Positions 1-10,732 of a DNA stretch of 64,000 bases are shown piece after piece (positions within the stretch are counted from its first letter, which is position 1; each line of letters starts with the position of its first letter). The stretch is from NCBI GenBank assembly GCA_951804985.1, contig OX638136.1:5025852-5089851 (forward strand). Reading direction: 5' to 3'. Origin of the DNA: Dryomyza anilis (Eukaryota > Arthropoda > Insecta > Diptera > Dryomyzidae). Both the position numbers and the translations under genes were made by a program. Under the pieces are notes generated by a model. It did no database searches, was not told the origin of the DNA, and saw only the letters and a list, made by a program, of their open reading frames with translations.

Positions 1-172
1 GCAGTTTTAAAATGTTGAACGCTGTGGTTCCATCGTAAATCGGCGATTTTAGCCTTGTACCACTGACAACATGCATTGAGGGTCCACTTAGCTGTAGTAA
101 ACTGAAATATTCTTGTATTTTCTGTAGCTTTTTGCTGAAACCTTGATATTTCTCATCAGCGTTGTCTTCCAA
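1..172 (-). pseudogene. Gypsy-type gag fragment, distal part, separated from its start by an RTE insertion
   Basis: Read on the minus strand this encodes a lysine- and glutamine-rich coiled-coil-like stretch followed by the motif SPIYDGTTAFN. The same motif is found on the plus strand near 47,280 in a related element. It continues the minus-strand gag at 3348-3971 once the RTE at 173-3335 and one copy of its target duplication are removed. The fragment runs off the window edge, so the rest of the element (protease, RT, integrase, other LTR) is not visible. Role in the family: structural Gag protein of a Ty3/gypsy retrotransposon. It is a non-functional remnant. Confidence 0.7.
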
Positions 173-514
173 AAATGGGGACTATGGGGGCGATTATCAC
201 AAGGCAACGTGCCTGTGTGCTTCAACATGGCGAAGCCAGCGCAATCCTTGTCGGTGTCGTCTCAAGTCAACTCACTGGTCACCCGAATTGGCAAATTGTC
301 AAATGGTGACACCTCCACTTCGGTGGAAGTCCTCCTCGTGGAAGTCCCTGGAAACGGCGCTCTACACCACCCTGTGTAGAAGTCGGCTAAAGTGAGTGGC
401 GAGCATCTCCCTCAGAGTGAGGGTTCGTGCGTTGGGTTTGGGTCCCACCACGGAAAAAACCTATGCGCCCAATGAAAACAAAAAAGAAGCCTCGGATAAC
501 GACCGATTACAACG

Positions 515-1475
515 ATGACAACCCACGCAAACGTTTTAAGGATCATGATTTACGGATATGCACCTGAAATGTCCGGTCCCTTTATAGGGAAGGTGCCTCT
601 ATCCAGCTGGCAGATGTCCTCGAAAAATATAAGGCTGACATCACCGCTATCCAGGAGATGGATGGACGGGACAGGGCTGTTCGAAACAAGTGTCCTGTGA
701 TATCTACTACAGCTGCCATGCGGAGAGACACGAATTTGGATGTGGATTTGTGGTCGGCAAGAGACTCCGCCACCTTGTCTCTAGGTTCACGCCCGTGGAC
801 GAAAGGCTGGCAACAATCCGCATCAAGGCTAAATATTTCCATATCAGCCTAGTTTGTGCACACGCTCCGACAAACGAGAAAGATGACGAGACAAAAGAGC
901 GCTTCTACGAGCGCCTAGACAACGCATACGAGCGCTGCCCCCGCCACGATATCAAAATCGTGCTAGGCGATTTTAACGCCAAGGTGGGCAGAGAAGCCAT
1001 CTATTGTTCCACAATCGGAAAATTTAGCCTCCATGCCAACACTTCCGATAACGGAACGAGGCTAATCGACTTCGCCGCAGCACGAAACATGGTAGTTAGT
1101 AGCACTAGATTCGAACATTTCGATATCCACAAGGCCAAATGGTTGTCGCCCGATCAAAAAATTCAAAATCAAATTGATCACGTTGTGATTGACGGAAGGC
1201 ACGCTTCGAGCGTGATGGACGTACGCACTATCCGAGGTGCCAATATGGACTCGGATCATTACCTTGTAGCAGCCAAGGTCCGCACACGCTTAAGCGCTGC
1301 GAAGAACGTACGGAACCAAACGCAGAGAAAGCTAGACTATGCGTACGTGGGATCTATGCGTACGGCTGCCGAAGAGGTGCTTGGATTCCAACGCCCCTTG
1401 AGGAATCAGTGGTATGAACAAGAGTGTCGCGCGGCCACTGCAGCGAAAGACGCTGCGTACAAATCCACCCTGTAG
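515..1475 (+). pseudogene. RTE ORF2, apurinic-like endonuclease domain (broken)
   Basis: N-terminal half of the RTE polyprotein. The endonuclease nicks target DNA to prime reverse transcription. Visible motifs are VRSLYREGASIQLAD, ITAIQEM, GDFNAKVGRE and DSDHYLVAAKV; the last two are the GDFN and SDH motifs of APE-type nucleases. Breaks: TGG to TGA at 571-573 (the copy at 25,035 keeps TGG), and a one-base loss near 661 that shifts the frame (the second copy keeps the longer reading). The longest clean stretch is 690-1475. The frame is lost again around 1475 before the RT part. Predicted RTE proteins of this type are often annotated in databases as craniofacial development protein 2-like. Confidence 0.85.
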
Positions 1476-3316
1476 TCACAAAGAGAAGAGGAGGGAAGAG
1501 AGACGTCTTTTCAGGCGTAAAAAAAGCGAGGCAGAAAGACGTGAGTGTGAGGAGATTGAGATGCATGGGGACAGGAATGAGGCTCGAAAATTCTTCGAGA
1601 AAATAAGACGCCTAGCCGGAGGTTCAAAATCCGGAGCCTCTTCCTGTAAAGATGAGAACGGAAATCTAGTAACAGATATCCAGAGCAGACTGAAAATATG
1701 GAGGGATCACTTCTCTAAACTGCTGACCGGTGATGATGACCGCAATTCCACCGATAGAGAAGCAAACCCGGCAACCCCAGTACTTGATGACGCCGTGAAG
1801 ATTCCGCCACCCGACCATGACGAGGTCAGAACAGCCATTGCTCGGCTGAAAAACAACAAAGCCGCAGGTGCTGATGGCCTGCCTGCTGAATTGTTTTAGA
1901 CCGGAGGCGAAGAGCTAATAGAGAGCATGCACGAGCTCGTAAGCAGAATATGGTCGGATGAAAGCATGCCAAGAGACTGGAACCTCAGTGTACTCTGCCC
2001 AATCCTTAAGAAAGGGGATCCCACTATCTGCGCCAACTACCGTGGGATCAGCCTACTTAATATCGCATACAAGGTTCTATCGAGCGTATTATGTGAAAGA
2101 CTGAAGCCCATCGTCAACAGACTGAATGGACCTTATCAGTGCGGCTACAGACCTGGAAAGTCCACCATAGACCAGATTTTCACATTGCGTCTAATCCAGG
2201 AAAAGACCGTAGAAAAACATATCGACACCTACCACCTATTAGTCGACTATAAAGCCGCCTTCGACACTCCGATAAGGGAACGATTATACGCCGCAATGTC
2301 TGAGTTAGGTATATCTGCGAAACTTATTAGGCTTTGCAGGATGACCCTGAGCAACACACGTTGCTCAGTGAGAATAGGAAAAGACCTCTCCGAGCCATTT
2401 CATACCTAACGAGGTTTCAGATAGGGTGACTCCCTATCGTGCGACTTTTTTAACTTATTGATGGAGAAAATAGTTCGAGCTGCCGAACTCCGTCAAAGCG
2501 GCACTATCCTCAACAAAAGTGTCATGCTGCTCGCACATGCCGACAGGAGCACACGAGCAGACAGCGCAGCATTCTCCAGATTGGAGAAAGAGTCGCGTCG
2601 AATGGGTCTAGCGGTGAACGAGGACAAGACGAAGTTCCTTGTGTCAACAAGCAAAAAAGAGTCCGTGCGTCTTGGAAAAAAAGCTGATTTTGACACCCAC
2701 AAGTTCGTCATTGTGAAGGACTTTGTCTATCTGGGATCCAACAAACAGCAACAACGACGTCAGCCTGGAGATCAAACGGAGAATAACTCTTGCCAAAAGG
2801 TGCTACTTTGGGCTCAGTAGGCAATTGAGAAGCAGGGCCCCCTCTCGCCGGACAAAAATAACGCTCTACAAGTCACTCATCATGCCCGTCCTACTTTATG
2901 GTGCAGAAACGTGGACGCTGGCCACCACCAATGAGAGAGTACTGGGAGCGTTCGAGAGAAAGATTCTCCGTAAAATCTTTGGCACTATCTGCTTTGCTAA
3001 CGAGTATCGAATCAGGATGAACCACGAGTTGTATGAGTTATTCGACGACATTGACATAGTCAAGCGCATCAAGATCCAGCGGCTTCGCTGGCTAGGTCAT
3101 GTCGAACGAATGGATGAAAACACTCCAGCCAAGAAGGTGCTTGAATCGATACTCGAAGGTGGACAGCGTAGAAGAGGGCGTCCAAATCTGCGTTGGAAAG
3201 ACCAAGTTGAGGACAACCTGGCAACGCTTGGTATTTCTAACTGGCGTCAGCGCGCGCAAAGCAGATCCGACTGGCACGGCTTCATCTCAGCGGCCAAAAC
3301 CGACCAACGGTTGTAA
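1476..3316 (+). pseudogene. RTE ORF2, reverse transcriptase and C-terminal region (broken)
   Basis: Continuation of the RTE polyprotein. RT motifs are LKNNKAAGADGLPAELF, LCPILKKGDP, YRGISLLNIAYKVLS and YQCGYRPGKSTIDQIF. The frame shared by 1414-2820 carries nonsense codons at 1897-1899, 2407-2409 and 2422-2424. The catalytic box expected as F/YADD reads LAHADR, so one aspartate is gone. A further frameshift near 2745 leads into 2723-3316, with LYKSLIMPVLLYGAETW and IQRLRWLGHVERMDE, the typical C-terminal signature of RTE and related elements. It cannot code for active RT. Confidence 0.85.
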
Positions 3317-3347
3317 GGGCCATTTAAGTAAGTAAGTTGTCTTCCAA

Positions 3348-3971
3348 TTTTTTCATTTTATCATCAACGTCAATCATATGCGCTTCAAGCTCATTTACTT
3401 TGCCATAAAGTGTATTAGAAACTTCCAGAAGCTGCTTCGAATGTTCTTGAAGCTGTTCGGAATTTTCTTGAAGTTTCTGCTCTATTTTGTTGGTATTTTC
3501 AAGAATTTTTTGTTCGATTTTGTTGGAATTTTCAAGAAGTTTTTGTTCCATTTTGTTGGAATTTTCTAGAAGTTCTTGCTTCATGTCTAATTTGAGCTGA
3601 TTGGAATTTTCTTGAAATTGTTTTGAATTTTCTAGAAGTTCTTGCTTCATGTCTAATTTGAGCTGATTGAAATTTTCTTGAAATTGTTTTGAATTTTCTT
3701 GAGTCATTATCTGAAATTGTTGTTGCATAGCTCCGATCAACTGGCTCATATCAAAAACTTGGGTCTGTACTTTCTCCTCTGTGTCCAGATTTTTCGATGA
3801 CGGTGCTGCAACTTCCACTTCAAAATTGTGCTTCGTAAGATCAATTCCCTGCGCCTCTAATTCGTCTATTAGGCGCTTTTGCAGCACTACTTTCGTAACA
3901 GCAGTTAGAAGATCACGATTCGCCAACTCCTTCTTTAGCTGGTCGACTTTAAGTTGTTATAATTTAACCAT
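3348..3971 (-). pseudogene. Gypsy-type gag with N-terminal SAP-like domain (broken)
   Basis: Gag start region of a minus-strand Ty3/gypsy element just inside its LTR. The start codon is at 3971-3969; the fifth codon is a nonsense TAA where the related copy near 46,775 has GAA. After it come LKVDQLKKELA and a segment with the helix pattern of a SAP DNA-binding motif, followed by about 120 residues of repeated NSKQFQEN and KMEQKLLEN heptad-like units that predict a long coiled coil. The open stretch is 3324-3926. The gag continues, after the RTE insertion, at 1-172. SAP-gag is known in several insect gypsy lineages; the clade is not assigned. Confidence 0.75.
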
Positions 3972-3983
3972 TTCATATCACAA

Positions 3984-4000
3984 TCCCACTTCTGACACCA
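3984..4000 (-). other. Primer binding site of the TGTTACG gypsy element
   Basis: On the minus strand, one base after the LTR end, lies TGGTGTCAGAAGTGGGA. This is complementary to a tRNA 3' end of the form CACTTCTGACACCA, which I take to be a leucine tRNA. The copy at 46,729-46,745 has one substitution (GTGTTAG). This fixes the orientation of the element. Confidence 0.7.
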
Positions 4001-4001
4001 A

Positions 4002-4537
4002 TGTTACGAAAATTTAGTCTACGGAAAACTATTCTACGAGTTCGTATCGCTGAATTGTGTACAAAATAAAAACACACTAATATTTGGTTTTAACTAGTAT
4101 TATTTCAACTAGTATTAATTAACTTTATTTATTTAAATAACAACTTAAAGAATAATCACTTATATCAACTGCTGAATTTATACAATTTAGCTTAACAATG
4201 TTCACTCACGAGACGCACTAGTTCACAATCAAATCACAACTGAAGTGCTGTACCTCTGATGCGGCTCCCTTATGTACTGCATGCATCAGTTCGACACGTT
4301 TCGACAAGCTTCGACTTGTTTCGAGAACCTTCTACGGTGACGCATGCTATTGGCATCTCATTCGCACTAATGTGTTTTAATGCGGTGATCTTCCATCTCT
4401 TTCTCACACACTGCCTCAGTGCGCTGAATGATCTTCCGTCTCTTTCTAACACATGCTTAGTGCGCTGAATTGTCTTGCGTCTCATTAATTATTGTTGATT
4501 CCTAGCACTATGGGGCAAATTACATCTTTTCGTAACA
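4002..4537 (-). repeat. LTR of the TGTTACG gypsy family (536 bp)
   Basis: On the minus strand it begins TGTTACGAAAAGATG and ends TTTTCGTAACA, so it has short inverted ends TGTTACG/CGTAACA. Related LTRs are at 26,071-26,604, 34,982-35,513, 46,305-46,727 and 48,454-48,897. The part 4343-4537 was copied again to 6046-6240 by a later tandem duplication. It lies immediately upstream (minus strand) of a PBS and a gag start, so it is the 5' LTR. Confidence 0.85.
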
Positions 4538-4542
4538 ATATA

Positions 4543-4545
4543 TAA

Positions 4546-4631
<86 letters not shown>
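4543..4631. repeat. (TA)n microsatellite
   Basis: About 40 uninterrupted TA dinucleotides next to the LTR end. A shorter copy is at 6246-6316 in the second duplication unit. Confidence 0.95.
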
Positions 4632-4637
<6 letters not shown>

Positions 4638-4947
4638 GTTTATATATTGTCATTTTTCAAAAATGGGCTCGTTAGATACCGATTTTCTCACATAATGGGT
4701 ATGGCCAAACGGAAATCTACCTCCCCTACCCATGTTAATATGAAGTTAGCTAAAGCCTTCCCACGAGCAAATCCTGCGCACGGGCCTGGCATAAGCATGC
4801 ATTGAAAAATCATTGCACACAGTAAAAATTTCATTTATAAATAAATGAAACAGTAAAGGCCCAAGAACATTGTGGTACACCAGTTGTAAGGCATTTGTAA
4901 TCGGAACATACATTTTTAGTCTTTACCCTTTGCATTCTTCCATCGAG

Positions 4948-5265
4948 ATAATAATATAATAATAGTTTGGCGCTACAATGCTGTACAGAACTTCGGCCGA
5001 GCTCTCTCACCATTTTGAGCTGTGCGTGTTATATTTGTACTCAAAGTGGTGGGACCTACAGTTTATTGCCGAATCCGAACGGCGGGTGAGAGCTTTTTCA
5101 TAGGCAATGGTTTTACTCTCGTAGGTTTGCCATTTACTGACGAGAGGTAGCGCGGTATAGAAAAAAATGTTTCTATGAAAAGATGTTGTTAGCCCCAGTC
5201 CAGGCTTGAACCGGGGACCTTTCGACTCGTAGTCCAACGCACTAACCACTGAGCTACCGCGGCTA
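4948..5265 (-). repeat. tRNA-derived SINE, copy 1
   Basis: Minus-strand head TAGCCGCGGTAGCTCAGTGG contains a pol III box A (TAGCTCAGTGG) and, about 40 bases on, box B (GGTTCAAGCC). A 220-bp body unrelated to tRNA follows, then an A/T-rich tail. The tRNA-like head has an arginine-like anticodon loop, but the 3' side of the acceptor stem does not pair, so it is not a tRNA gene. It is the same family as the copy at 31,173-31,479. A few hundred bases to its left (4640-4947) I see no gene. Confidence 0.85.
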
Positions 5266-5402
5266 CGATGGTATGTATACCTATTAGATTTATTAAATTA
5301 ATTTTGCAGTACGTCTTAAGTCCGTTGACCGATAGGTATAAGATGGTATACCTATTAGATTTATTAAATTAATTTTGCAGTACGTCTTAAGTTCGTTGAC
5401 CC
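5266..5402. repeat. Two-copy minisatellite of about 73 bp
   Basis: The stretch beginning ATGGTATGTATACCTATTAG is repeated directly, each copy ending with a GTACGTCTTAAGT(C/T)CGTTGACC sequence. The pair is duplicated again at about 6951-7087 with the larger unit. The following 200 bases up to the DINE-like element show no coding signal. Confidence 0.8.
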
Positions 5403-5606
5403 ATATTATAAATCATTGCTTCACTACTTCGTGTTTTCCAAATTCGTGGAAAATAGCTACGCTAATACCGGTCCTATTACGTTGGTTTTTATTTTCATTA
5501 TAGACCTTAACTCATCCACACTGGTAAAAGAGAATTGAGGAATATTATCAATATGGCTGGCACTACACTGAGAAATATTATTATTGATTATTGGGTTTTT
5601 GGATAG

Positions 5607-6038
5607 AAAACGAGTTGGGAAAGTTAGGTCACATGGGTAAGTTCGGACACATGGGGCGGATTTTTATAGTCGGTCGGGCCCGACTATGGAATACCCTACA
5701 CCTTTGGTGGGGTTATTAATGTGGCATATTTAATTGCATACCTTTATTTTAAAGTTTTTCATTATGCTGAACCTCCCCACCATCAGAATATTATTCACAT
5801 GTAAGATATTTACGTCTTATATCCCATAAATTAAAAAATTGATATAAAAGTATAAAAAACTAATAAAAAAAATTTGAAAAATATAAAAGTTTACCTAAGC
5901 ACGTATACATAAAAATTAATCTTTGTATGTACATTTTATATGAGGTATTTGAACATAAGTGGTCGGATCATAGGTCACAATGGACCTTTCGCACATACAG
6001 CGTAGGTATATTAGTAATCTAAGTTATAAGTTTCATTT
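5607..6038 (+). mobile_element. DINE-1/mini-me-like element, left part only
   Basis: Begins with GAGTTGGGAAAGTTAGGTCA and the hairpin TAGTCGGTCGGGCCCGACTA, which mark the left side of the larger DINE-like family in this window. It is cut at TTTCATTT, where the second unit of the tandem duplication starts. Non-coding and non-autonomous. Confidence 0.75.
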
Positions 6039-6248
6039 GGCATCTCATGCTATTGGCATCTCATTCGCACTAATGTGTTTTAATGCGGTGATCTTCCATC
6101 TCTTTCTCACACACTGCCTCAGTGCGCTGAATGATCTTCCGTCTCTTTCTAACACATGCTTAGTGCGCTGAATTGTCTTGCGTCTCATTAATTATTGTTG
6201 ATTCCTAGCACTATGGGGCAAATTACATCTTTTCGTAACAATATATAA

Positions 6249-6322
<74 letters not shown>

Positions 6323-6632
6323 GTTTATATATTGTCATTTTTCAAAAATGGGCTCGTTAGATACCGATTTTCTCACATAATGGGTATGGCCAAACGGAAA
6401 TCTACCTCCCCTACCCATGTTAATATGAAGTTAGCTAAAGCCTTCCCACGAGCAAATCCTGCGCACGGGCCTGGCATAAGCATGCATTGAAAAATCATTG
6501 CACACAGTAAAAATTTCATTTATAAATAAATGAAACAGTAAAGGCCCAAGAACATTGTGGTACACCAGTTGTAAGGCATTTGTAATCGGAACATACATTT
6601 TTAGTCTTTACCCTTTGCATTCTTCCATCGAG

Positions 6633-6950
6633 ATAATAATATAATAATAGTTTGGCGCTACAATGCTGTACAGAACTTCGGCCGAGCTCTCTCACCATTT
6701 TGAGCTGTGCGTGTTATATTTGTACTCAAAGTGGTGGGACCTACAGTTTATTGCCGAATCCGAACGGCGGGTGAGAGCTTTTTCATAGGCAATGGTTTTA
6801 CTCTCGTAGGTTTGCCATTTACTGACGAGAGGTAGCGCGGTATAGAAAAAAATGTTTCTATGAAAAGATGTTGTTAGCCCCAGTCCAGGCTTGAACCGGG
6901 GACCTTTCGACTCGTAGTCCAACGCACTAACCACTGAGCTACCGCGGCTA
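6633..6950 (-). repeat. tRNA-derived SINE, copy 2 (duplicate of copy 1)
   Basis: Same sequence as the SINE at 4948-5265, carried along by the tandem duplication and not independently inserted. Box A and box B are intact on the minus strand. Confidence 0.85.
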
Positions 6951-7291
6951 CGATGGTATGTATACCTATTAGATTTATTAAATTAATTTTGCAGTACGTC
7001 TTAAGTCCGTTGACCGATAGGTATAAGATGGTATACCTATTAGATTTATTAAATTAATTTTGCAGTACGTCTTAAGTTCGTTGACCCATATTATAAATCA
7101 TTGCTTCACTACTTCGTGTTTTCCAAATTCGTGGAAAATAGCTACGCTAATACCGGTCCTATTACGTTGGTTTTTATTTTCATTATAGACCTTAACTCAT
7201 CCACACTGGTAAAAGAGAATTGAGGAATATTATCAATATGGCTGGCACTACACTGAGAAATATTATTATTGATTATTGGGTTTTTGGATAG

Positions 7292-7921
7292 AAAACGAGT
7301 TGGGAAAGTTAGGTCACATGGGTAAGTTCGGACACATGGGGCGGATTTTTATAGTCGGTCGGGCCCGACTATGGAATACCCTACACCTTTGGTGGGGTTA
7401 TTAATGTGGCATATTTAATTGCATACCTTTATTTTAAAGTTTTTCATTATGCTGAACCTCCCCACCATCAGAATATTATTCACATGTAAGATATTTACGT
7501 CTTATATCCCATAAATTAAAAAATTGATATAAAAGTATAAAAAACTAATAAAAAAAAATTTGAAAAATATAAAAGTTTACCTAAGCACGTATACATAAAA
7601 ATTAATCTTTGTATGTACATTTTATATGAGGTATTTGAACATAAGTGGTCGGATCATAGGTCACAATGGACCTTTCGCACATACAGCGTAGGTATATTAG
7701 TAATCTAAGTTATAAGTTTCATTTATCTGGCTCTTCAATTTTAAAAGTAGTAGGGATTTCAACAGACAGACAGACGGACAGACGGACATCGCTAAATCGA
7801 CTCAGGAGGTCATGCTGATCAAGAATATATACACTTTTCCACACCGGAGATGCTTCCTTCTGGGTGTTACAAACGGCGTACCAAACTGAATATACCCTTT
7901 CACTCTTAGTGTAGGGTATAA
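7292..7921 (+). mobile_element. DINE-1/mini-me-like element
   Basis: Full right side present: a (GACA/GACG)n microsatellite, the core ATCGCTAAATCGACTCAGG, GCTGATCAAGAATATATA and the terminal TTAGTGTAGGGTATAAA. This microsatellite-plus-core arrangement is what has been described for dipteran mini-me and DINE-1 elements (non-autonomous, Helitron-like). The left part belongs to the second duplication unit. Confidence 0.8.
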
Positions 7922-7929
7922 ACATGTGA

Positions 7930-8315
7930 ATTATAATAATATGTTTAAAATTCTATAAGTATGTCTTGAATACTTTTCGAGTTATTAGTACCTAAAGAGT
8001 TCTATAAAAGTGACTTGTATGGGAGCTGGGCGTGTCCGTTGAGCGATTTGGCTCATTTTCAAACTTAGTTCCTACTTTTGGCTAAAATATATTGTGACGA
8101 AATTTCATCGCATTCTGATCAGTATTTCTTAAGTTTTTCTGTATTCGGACAGACGGGCAGACAGACAGACGGACATGGCTAAACGGACTCGGGTAGTGAT
8201 GCTGATCAAGAATATATATATATATACTTTTCTATACCGGACACGCCCCTTAAGGGGCGTTACAATATATGCACAAAGTTAATATACCCTGTACCTCATA
8301 GGTGTAGGGTATAAA
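7930..8315 (+). mobile_element. Second mini-me/DINE-like subfamily
   Basis: Shares the GACAGACGGACATGGCTAAA core, GCTGATCAAGAATATATA and terminal GTAGGGTATAAAA with its left neighbour, but has a different body (GACTTGTATGGGAGCTGGGC near 8010) and a GACACGCCCCTTAAGGGGCG palindrome. It is therefore a separate subfamily placed head to tail with the previous element. The left edge is approximate. Confidence 0.65.
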
Positions 8316-8339
8316 AATCATTTAAGATATAAGGGTCAA

Positions 8340-8990
8340 CATTAGACTCAGAGCTATCCTTCTGACAAACCCCGAGATTCCGAATATGGGAAGAGACGAA
8401 TTCAGTTTACGAAAAAAAATGTCTTTCTTCAACAGTCTTACAATAGAAGTAGCCTCATTACGAGCATGCTTGTATAACTCCCAATTTTATTTAATTATAT
8501 GTTTCCTCCATTACACCAGAAGTTTATTTTTCTTCTTAATAGCAAGCTTAACAGTAGATATGTACCAAGGACATTCTTTATTATTAACGATCACAGTGCG
8601 AACGGAAACAAAAGTATTAAAAGCATGTTAGACGTTAGAGACGAGGAAATTCAATTTATTATCAACAGACTCACAAAACCAACAATCTTCGCAACATATT
8701 TGAGACATATAATTAAATAAGGAGAAACAATCAATAGAATTATAGTCACGATAGGAGACTGTCAATGGAGTAGTATTAAAACAAAAACTTATATTTAAAG
8801 TGCAAAAAAGTAAGTCATGGTCAGATATAAGTAAGTCATGGTTGATAGTCGTCATTCCAAAAATGTTCCAGGCTGTAACATCTATTTGGATTGTTAATGT
8901 AAGAAATCATTACTTTTGAACTATTATTATTATCCGATATTTCAACATTTAAGAATTCAATATTAGTCCCATTTATAACGAAGTTTCAGA
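8340..8990 (-). pseudogene. Jockey-clade non-LTR retrotransposon fragment (end of endonuclease and linker)
   Basis: The minus strand between 8855 and 8628 reads LLISDHDLLFCTLNISF, the SDH motif closing an APE-type endonuclease. Downstream on the same strand are KHARNEATSIVRLLKKDIFF and RKLNSSLP, which resemble the linker before the RT in jockey-like ORF2. Stops and frameshifts interrupt it. Both ends are truncated. It is a different fragment from the jockey pieces at 11-15 kb. Confidence 0.6.
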
Positions 8991-9674
8991 GACGGGGGAA
9001 TCCTCGTCGGTTGTGTCCAGGATTCGTTACAGAAATAAATAAGAAGAGTTGGTTTGATTGCAGGTTTGGTTAATTCTGTGTTTCTTTATTTCCCTGCAAT
9101 AGGTTTAAATATATATCTATTAAAAGAAATTATCATCTAATTATATATTATTAACAACTATTAATAACCTTATATAACTTATTTTCTACTCGGGCGTTTA
9201 TTCCTCCTCACACAATATTCTACTGGGGAGTTTATACCTACGCCCGGTTAACTAAATTCTACTAGGAGAGTTTCTGCCCCTGCCCTGTTGAGAGTCAGCA
9301 TTATGACAGTCTTTCATATCGTGGCAGTTCATTGATATTTTCCTAGTGGGTATTTACTGTTGCTAAATATTAATTGCTAAATATTAAAATAATATTAAAT
9401 GTATTCTTATTGTTGTTAAAAGACAAAGTGAATGACAATTTACTGACAATTTACAGCTTTCTACTGTGGAGTTTATACCACCGCCCGGATAACTAATTTC
9501 TACTAGGAGAGTTTACTCCTCTGCCCACAACTTCCTACTGGGGAGTTTATACCTCCGCCCGGTTAACTAATTTCTACTAGGAGAGTTTATACCTCTGCCC
9601 ACAACTTGGTACTGGTTAGTTTGTACCTCCGCCCGGTTAACTAATTTCTACGAAGAGAGTTTATGCCTCTGCCC
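8991..9674. repeat. Minisatellite-rich region with units of about 70 bp
   Basis: From about 9183 the text alternates GGGGAGTTTATACCTCCGCC and ACTAGGAGAGTTTATACCTC in diverged tandem copies (around 9220, 9463, 9531, 9605). A block starting TGTTGAGAGTCAGC at 9286 is repeated at 9675, where it may be the start of the LTR. Bases 8991-9180 are AT-rich with no feature I can name. The arrangement may be a partial LTR duplicate that captured a minisatellite. Confidence 0.7.
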
Positions 9675-10348
9675 TGTTGAGAGTCAGCATTATGACAGTC
9701 ACTCATATCGTGGCAGTTCATTGATATTTTCCTAGTGGGTATTTGCTGTTGCTAAATATTAAAATAATATTAAATGTATTCTTATTGTTGTTAAAAGACA
9801 AAGTGAATGACACTTTACTTAGTCAGCAATTGTAACTAAAAACCAAATTCGCAGCAGCGTCAACTTTCTAGCTTGAAGAAAAAAAAACACGTGGTGCAAT
9901 TTGTTTGTAAACAAAGATGACTTCAATTTAATGACTTTGCGATGTCCTAAATTCAATGTCATCGCGAGTTGCTGATAATGCAATAGTTGCTTTCACGGTC
10001 AGCGTTAAGAACTCGAGTTGCGGATCAAACATGAGTTCTTTACGGAACTTGTGATTGGTTAAAATTATGCTTCTGGGCAAAAGCAGCAAAACAAAATGGC
10101 CAAAATTATGTTTCTAGACTGAAGAAGCAAAAGTCACTGGAAAAGTAGCATTTAAACTTAGATTAAGTATTAGTATATAAGCTGTAGTTATTTAGTTTTT
10201 AAGGAAGTTGTTATTAGATTAAGAAGTTAGTTCATAAGTTGAACAGTAAAAAGAAATAAAAGTTATAAAAAAGGATAAACTGGAAATGATGTAAGTTTTG
10301 TTATTTATTAAATGTCTTATTTTAGGTGATGAAATAGGGACTTTAACA
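9675..10348 (+). repeat. Candidate 5' LTR of decayed gypsy element
   Basis: Begins TGTTGAGAGTC and ends GACTTTAACA, so it has TGTT/AACA ends, and it is followed at once by a PBS. The 3' edge is firm because of the PBS. The 5' edge is inferred from the terminal dinucleotides and from a length (674 bp) close to the 599-bp LTR at 60,607. No 3' LTR was found for this element. Confidence 0.5.
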
Positions 10349-10349
10349 T

Positions 10350-10361
10350 TGGCGCAGCCGG
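10350..10361 (+). other. Primer binding site TGGCGCAGCCGG
   Basis: Complementary to a tRNA 3' end and close to the tRNA-Ser-type PBS known from the 17.6/297 group of gypsy elements. The same PBS occurs at 61,209-61,220 in the related younger element. Confidence 0.75.
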
Positions 10362-10467
10362 TTTTAGAACCAAACACTCTAGATAGAGAAAAAATTATAA
10401 AAGTATAAACAATTTTTGAAAATTAGAATAGTTTTGTTGGAAAAAATATTCTAAACTGATACGTTTA

Positions 10468-10732
10468 ATGGAAACTTTTCAATCAGAATTAAAAAAGGCA
10501 CAATATGAAACAACAAAATTAAATGGACTTTTCATTGAACGTTTGTGGACAGAGATTAAAAGAATAAACGGTTCAAAAGACTACATTCAGCTAGTTAGAG
10601 AAAAGATTAGAACAACTGCTGTCACGAGAATAGAAGAAGCAGACATAATATTCTTATAATTTTTAGAAATACGGACAGATTTTAGCATAACAGTGAAAGA
10701 AAAATTAGAGACAGAGTTAACAGAATTAAAAC
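10468..10732 (+). pseudogene. Gypsy gag, N-terminal part, interrupted
   Basis: Starts at the ATG after the PBS leader. The visible product begins METFQSELKKAQYET and contains a helical charged stretch with one in-frame stop at 10,657-10,659. The reading continues to ETELTELK and is then cut by a DINE-like element at 10,733. The rest of gag resumes at 15,864 after about 5 kb of inserted sequence. I recognise it as gag only by position and by its continuation. Confidence 0.55.

Larger units (their letters stand above)
173..3335 (+). mobile_element. RTE-clade non-LTR retrotransposon, near full length, decayed
   Basis: A 3.2-kb element, the usual size for RTE, flanked by the 12-bp direct repeat GTTGTCTTCCAA at 161-172 and 3336-3347. 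The 5' boundary is supported by a second copy at 24,643, which begins with the same GGGGACTATGG sequence. The 3' end is a very short UTR after the last codon, closing in TAAG/GTAA tetranucleotide repeats, as known for RTE elements. It carries an apurinic-type endonuclease and a reverse transcriptase. It landed in the gag of a minus-strand gypsy element, so it is younger than that element. Confidence 0.9.
4343..7724. repeat. Direct tandem duplication, unit about 1.7 kb
   Basis: Bases 4343-6038 recur almost identically at 6046-7724. The unit contains the distal LTR segment, a (TA)n tract, a minus-strand SINE, a 67-73-bp minisatellite and the left part of a DINE-like element. Copies differ mainly in (TA)n length and a 2-base A-run change. 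At the junction a short filler duplicates GGCATCTCATGCTATT, which suggests template switching or non-homologous repair. Near identity implies a recent event. Confidence 0.9.

Noticed and set aside
4259..4485. ORFs of about 70 codons in each TGTTACG LTR (both strands), also at 35,034 and 48,506
   Set aside because: They lie wholly inside LTRs, contain no domain, and their repetition follows from LTR copies.
5007..5249. 80-codon minus-strand ORF duplicated at 6692-6934
   Set aside because: It lies inside the SINE and its tRNA-like head; duplication is due to the 1.7-kb tandem repeat.
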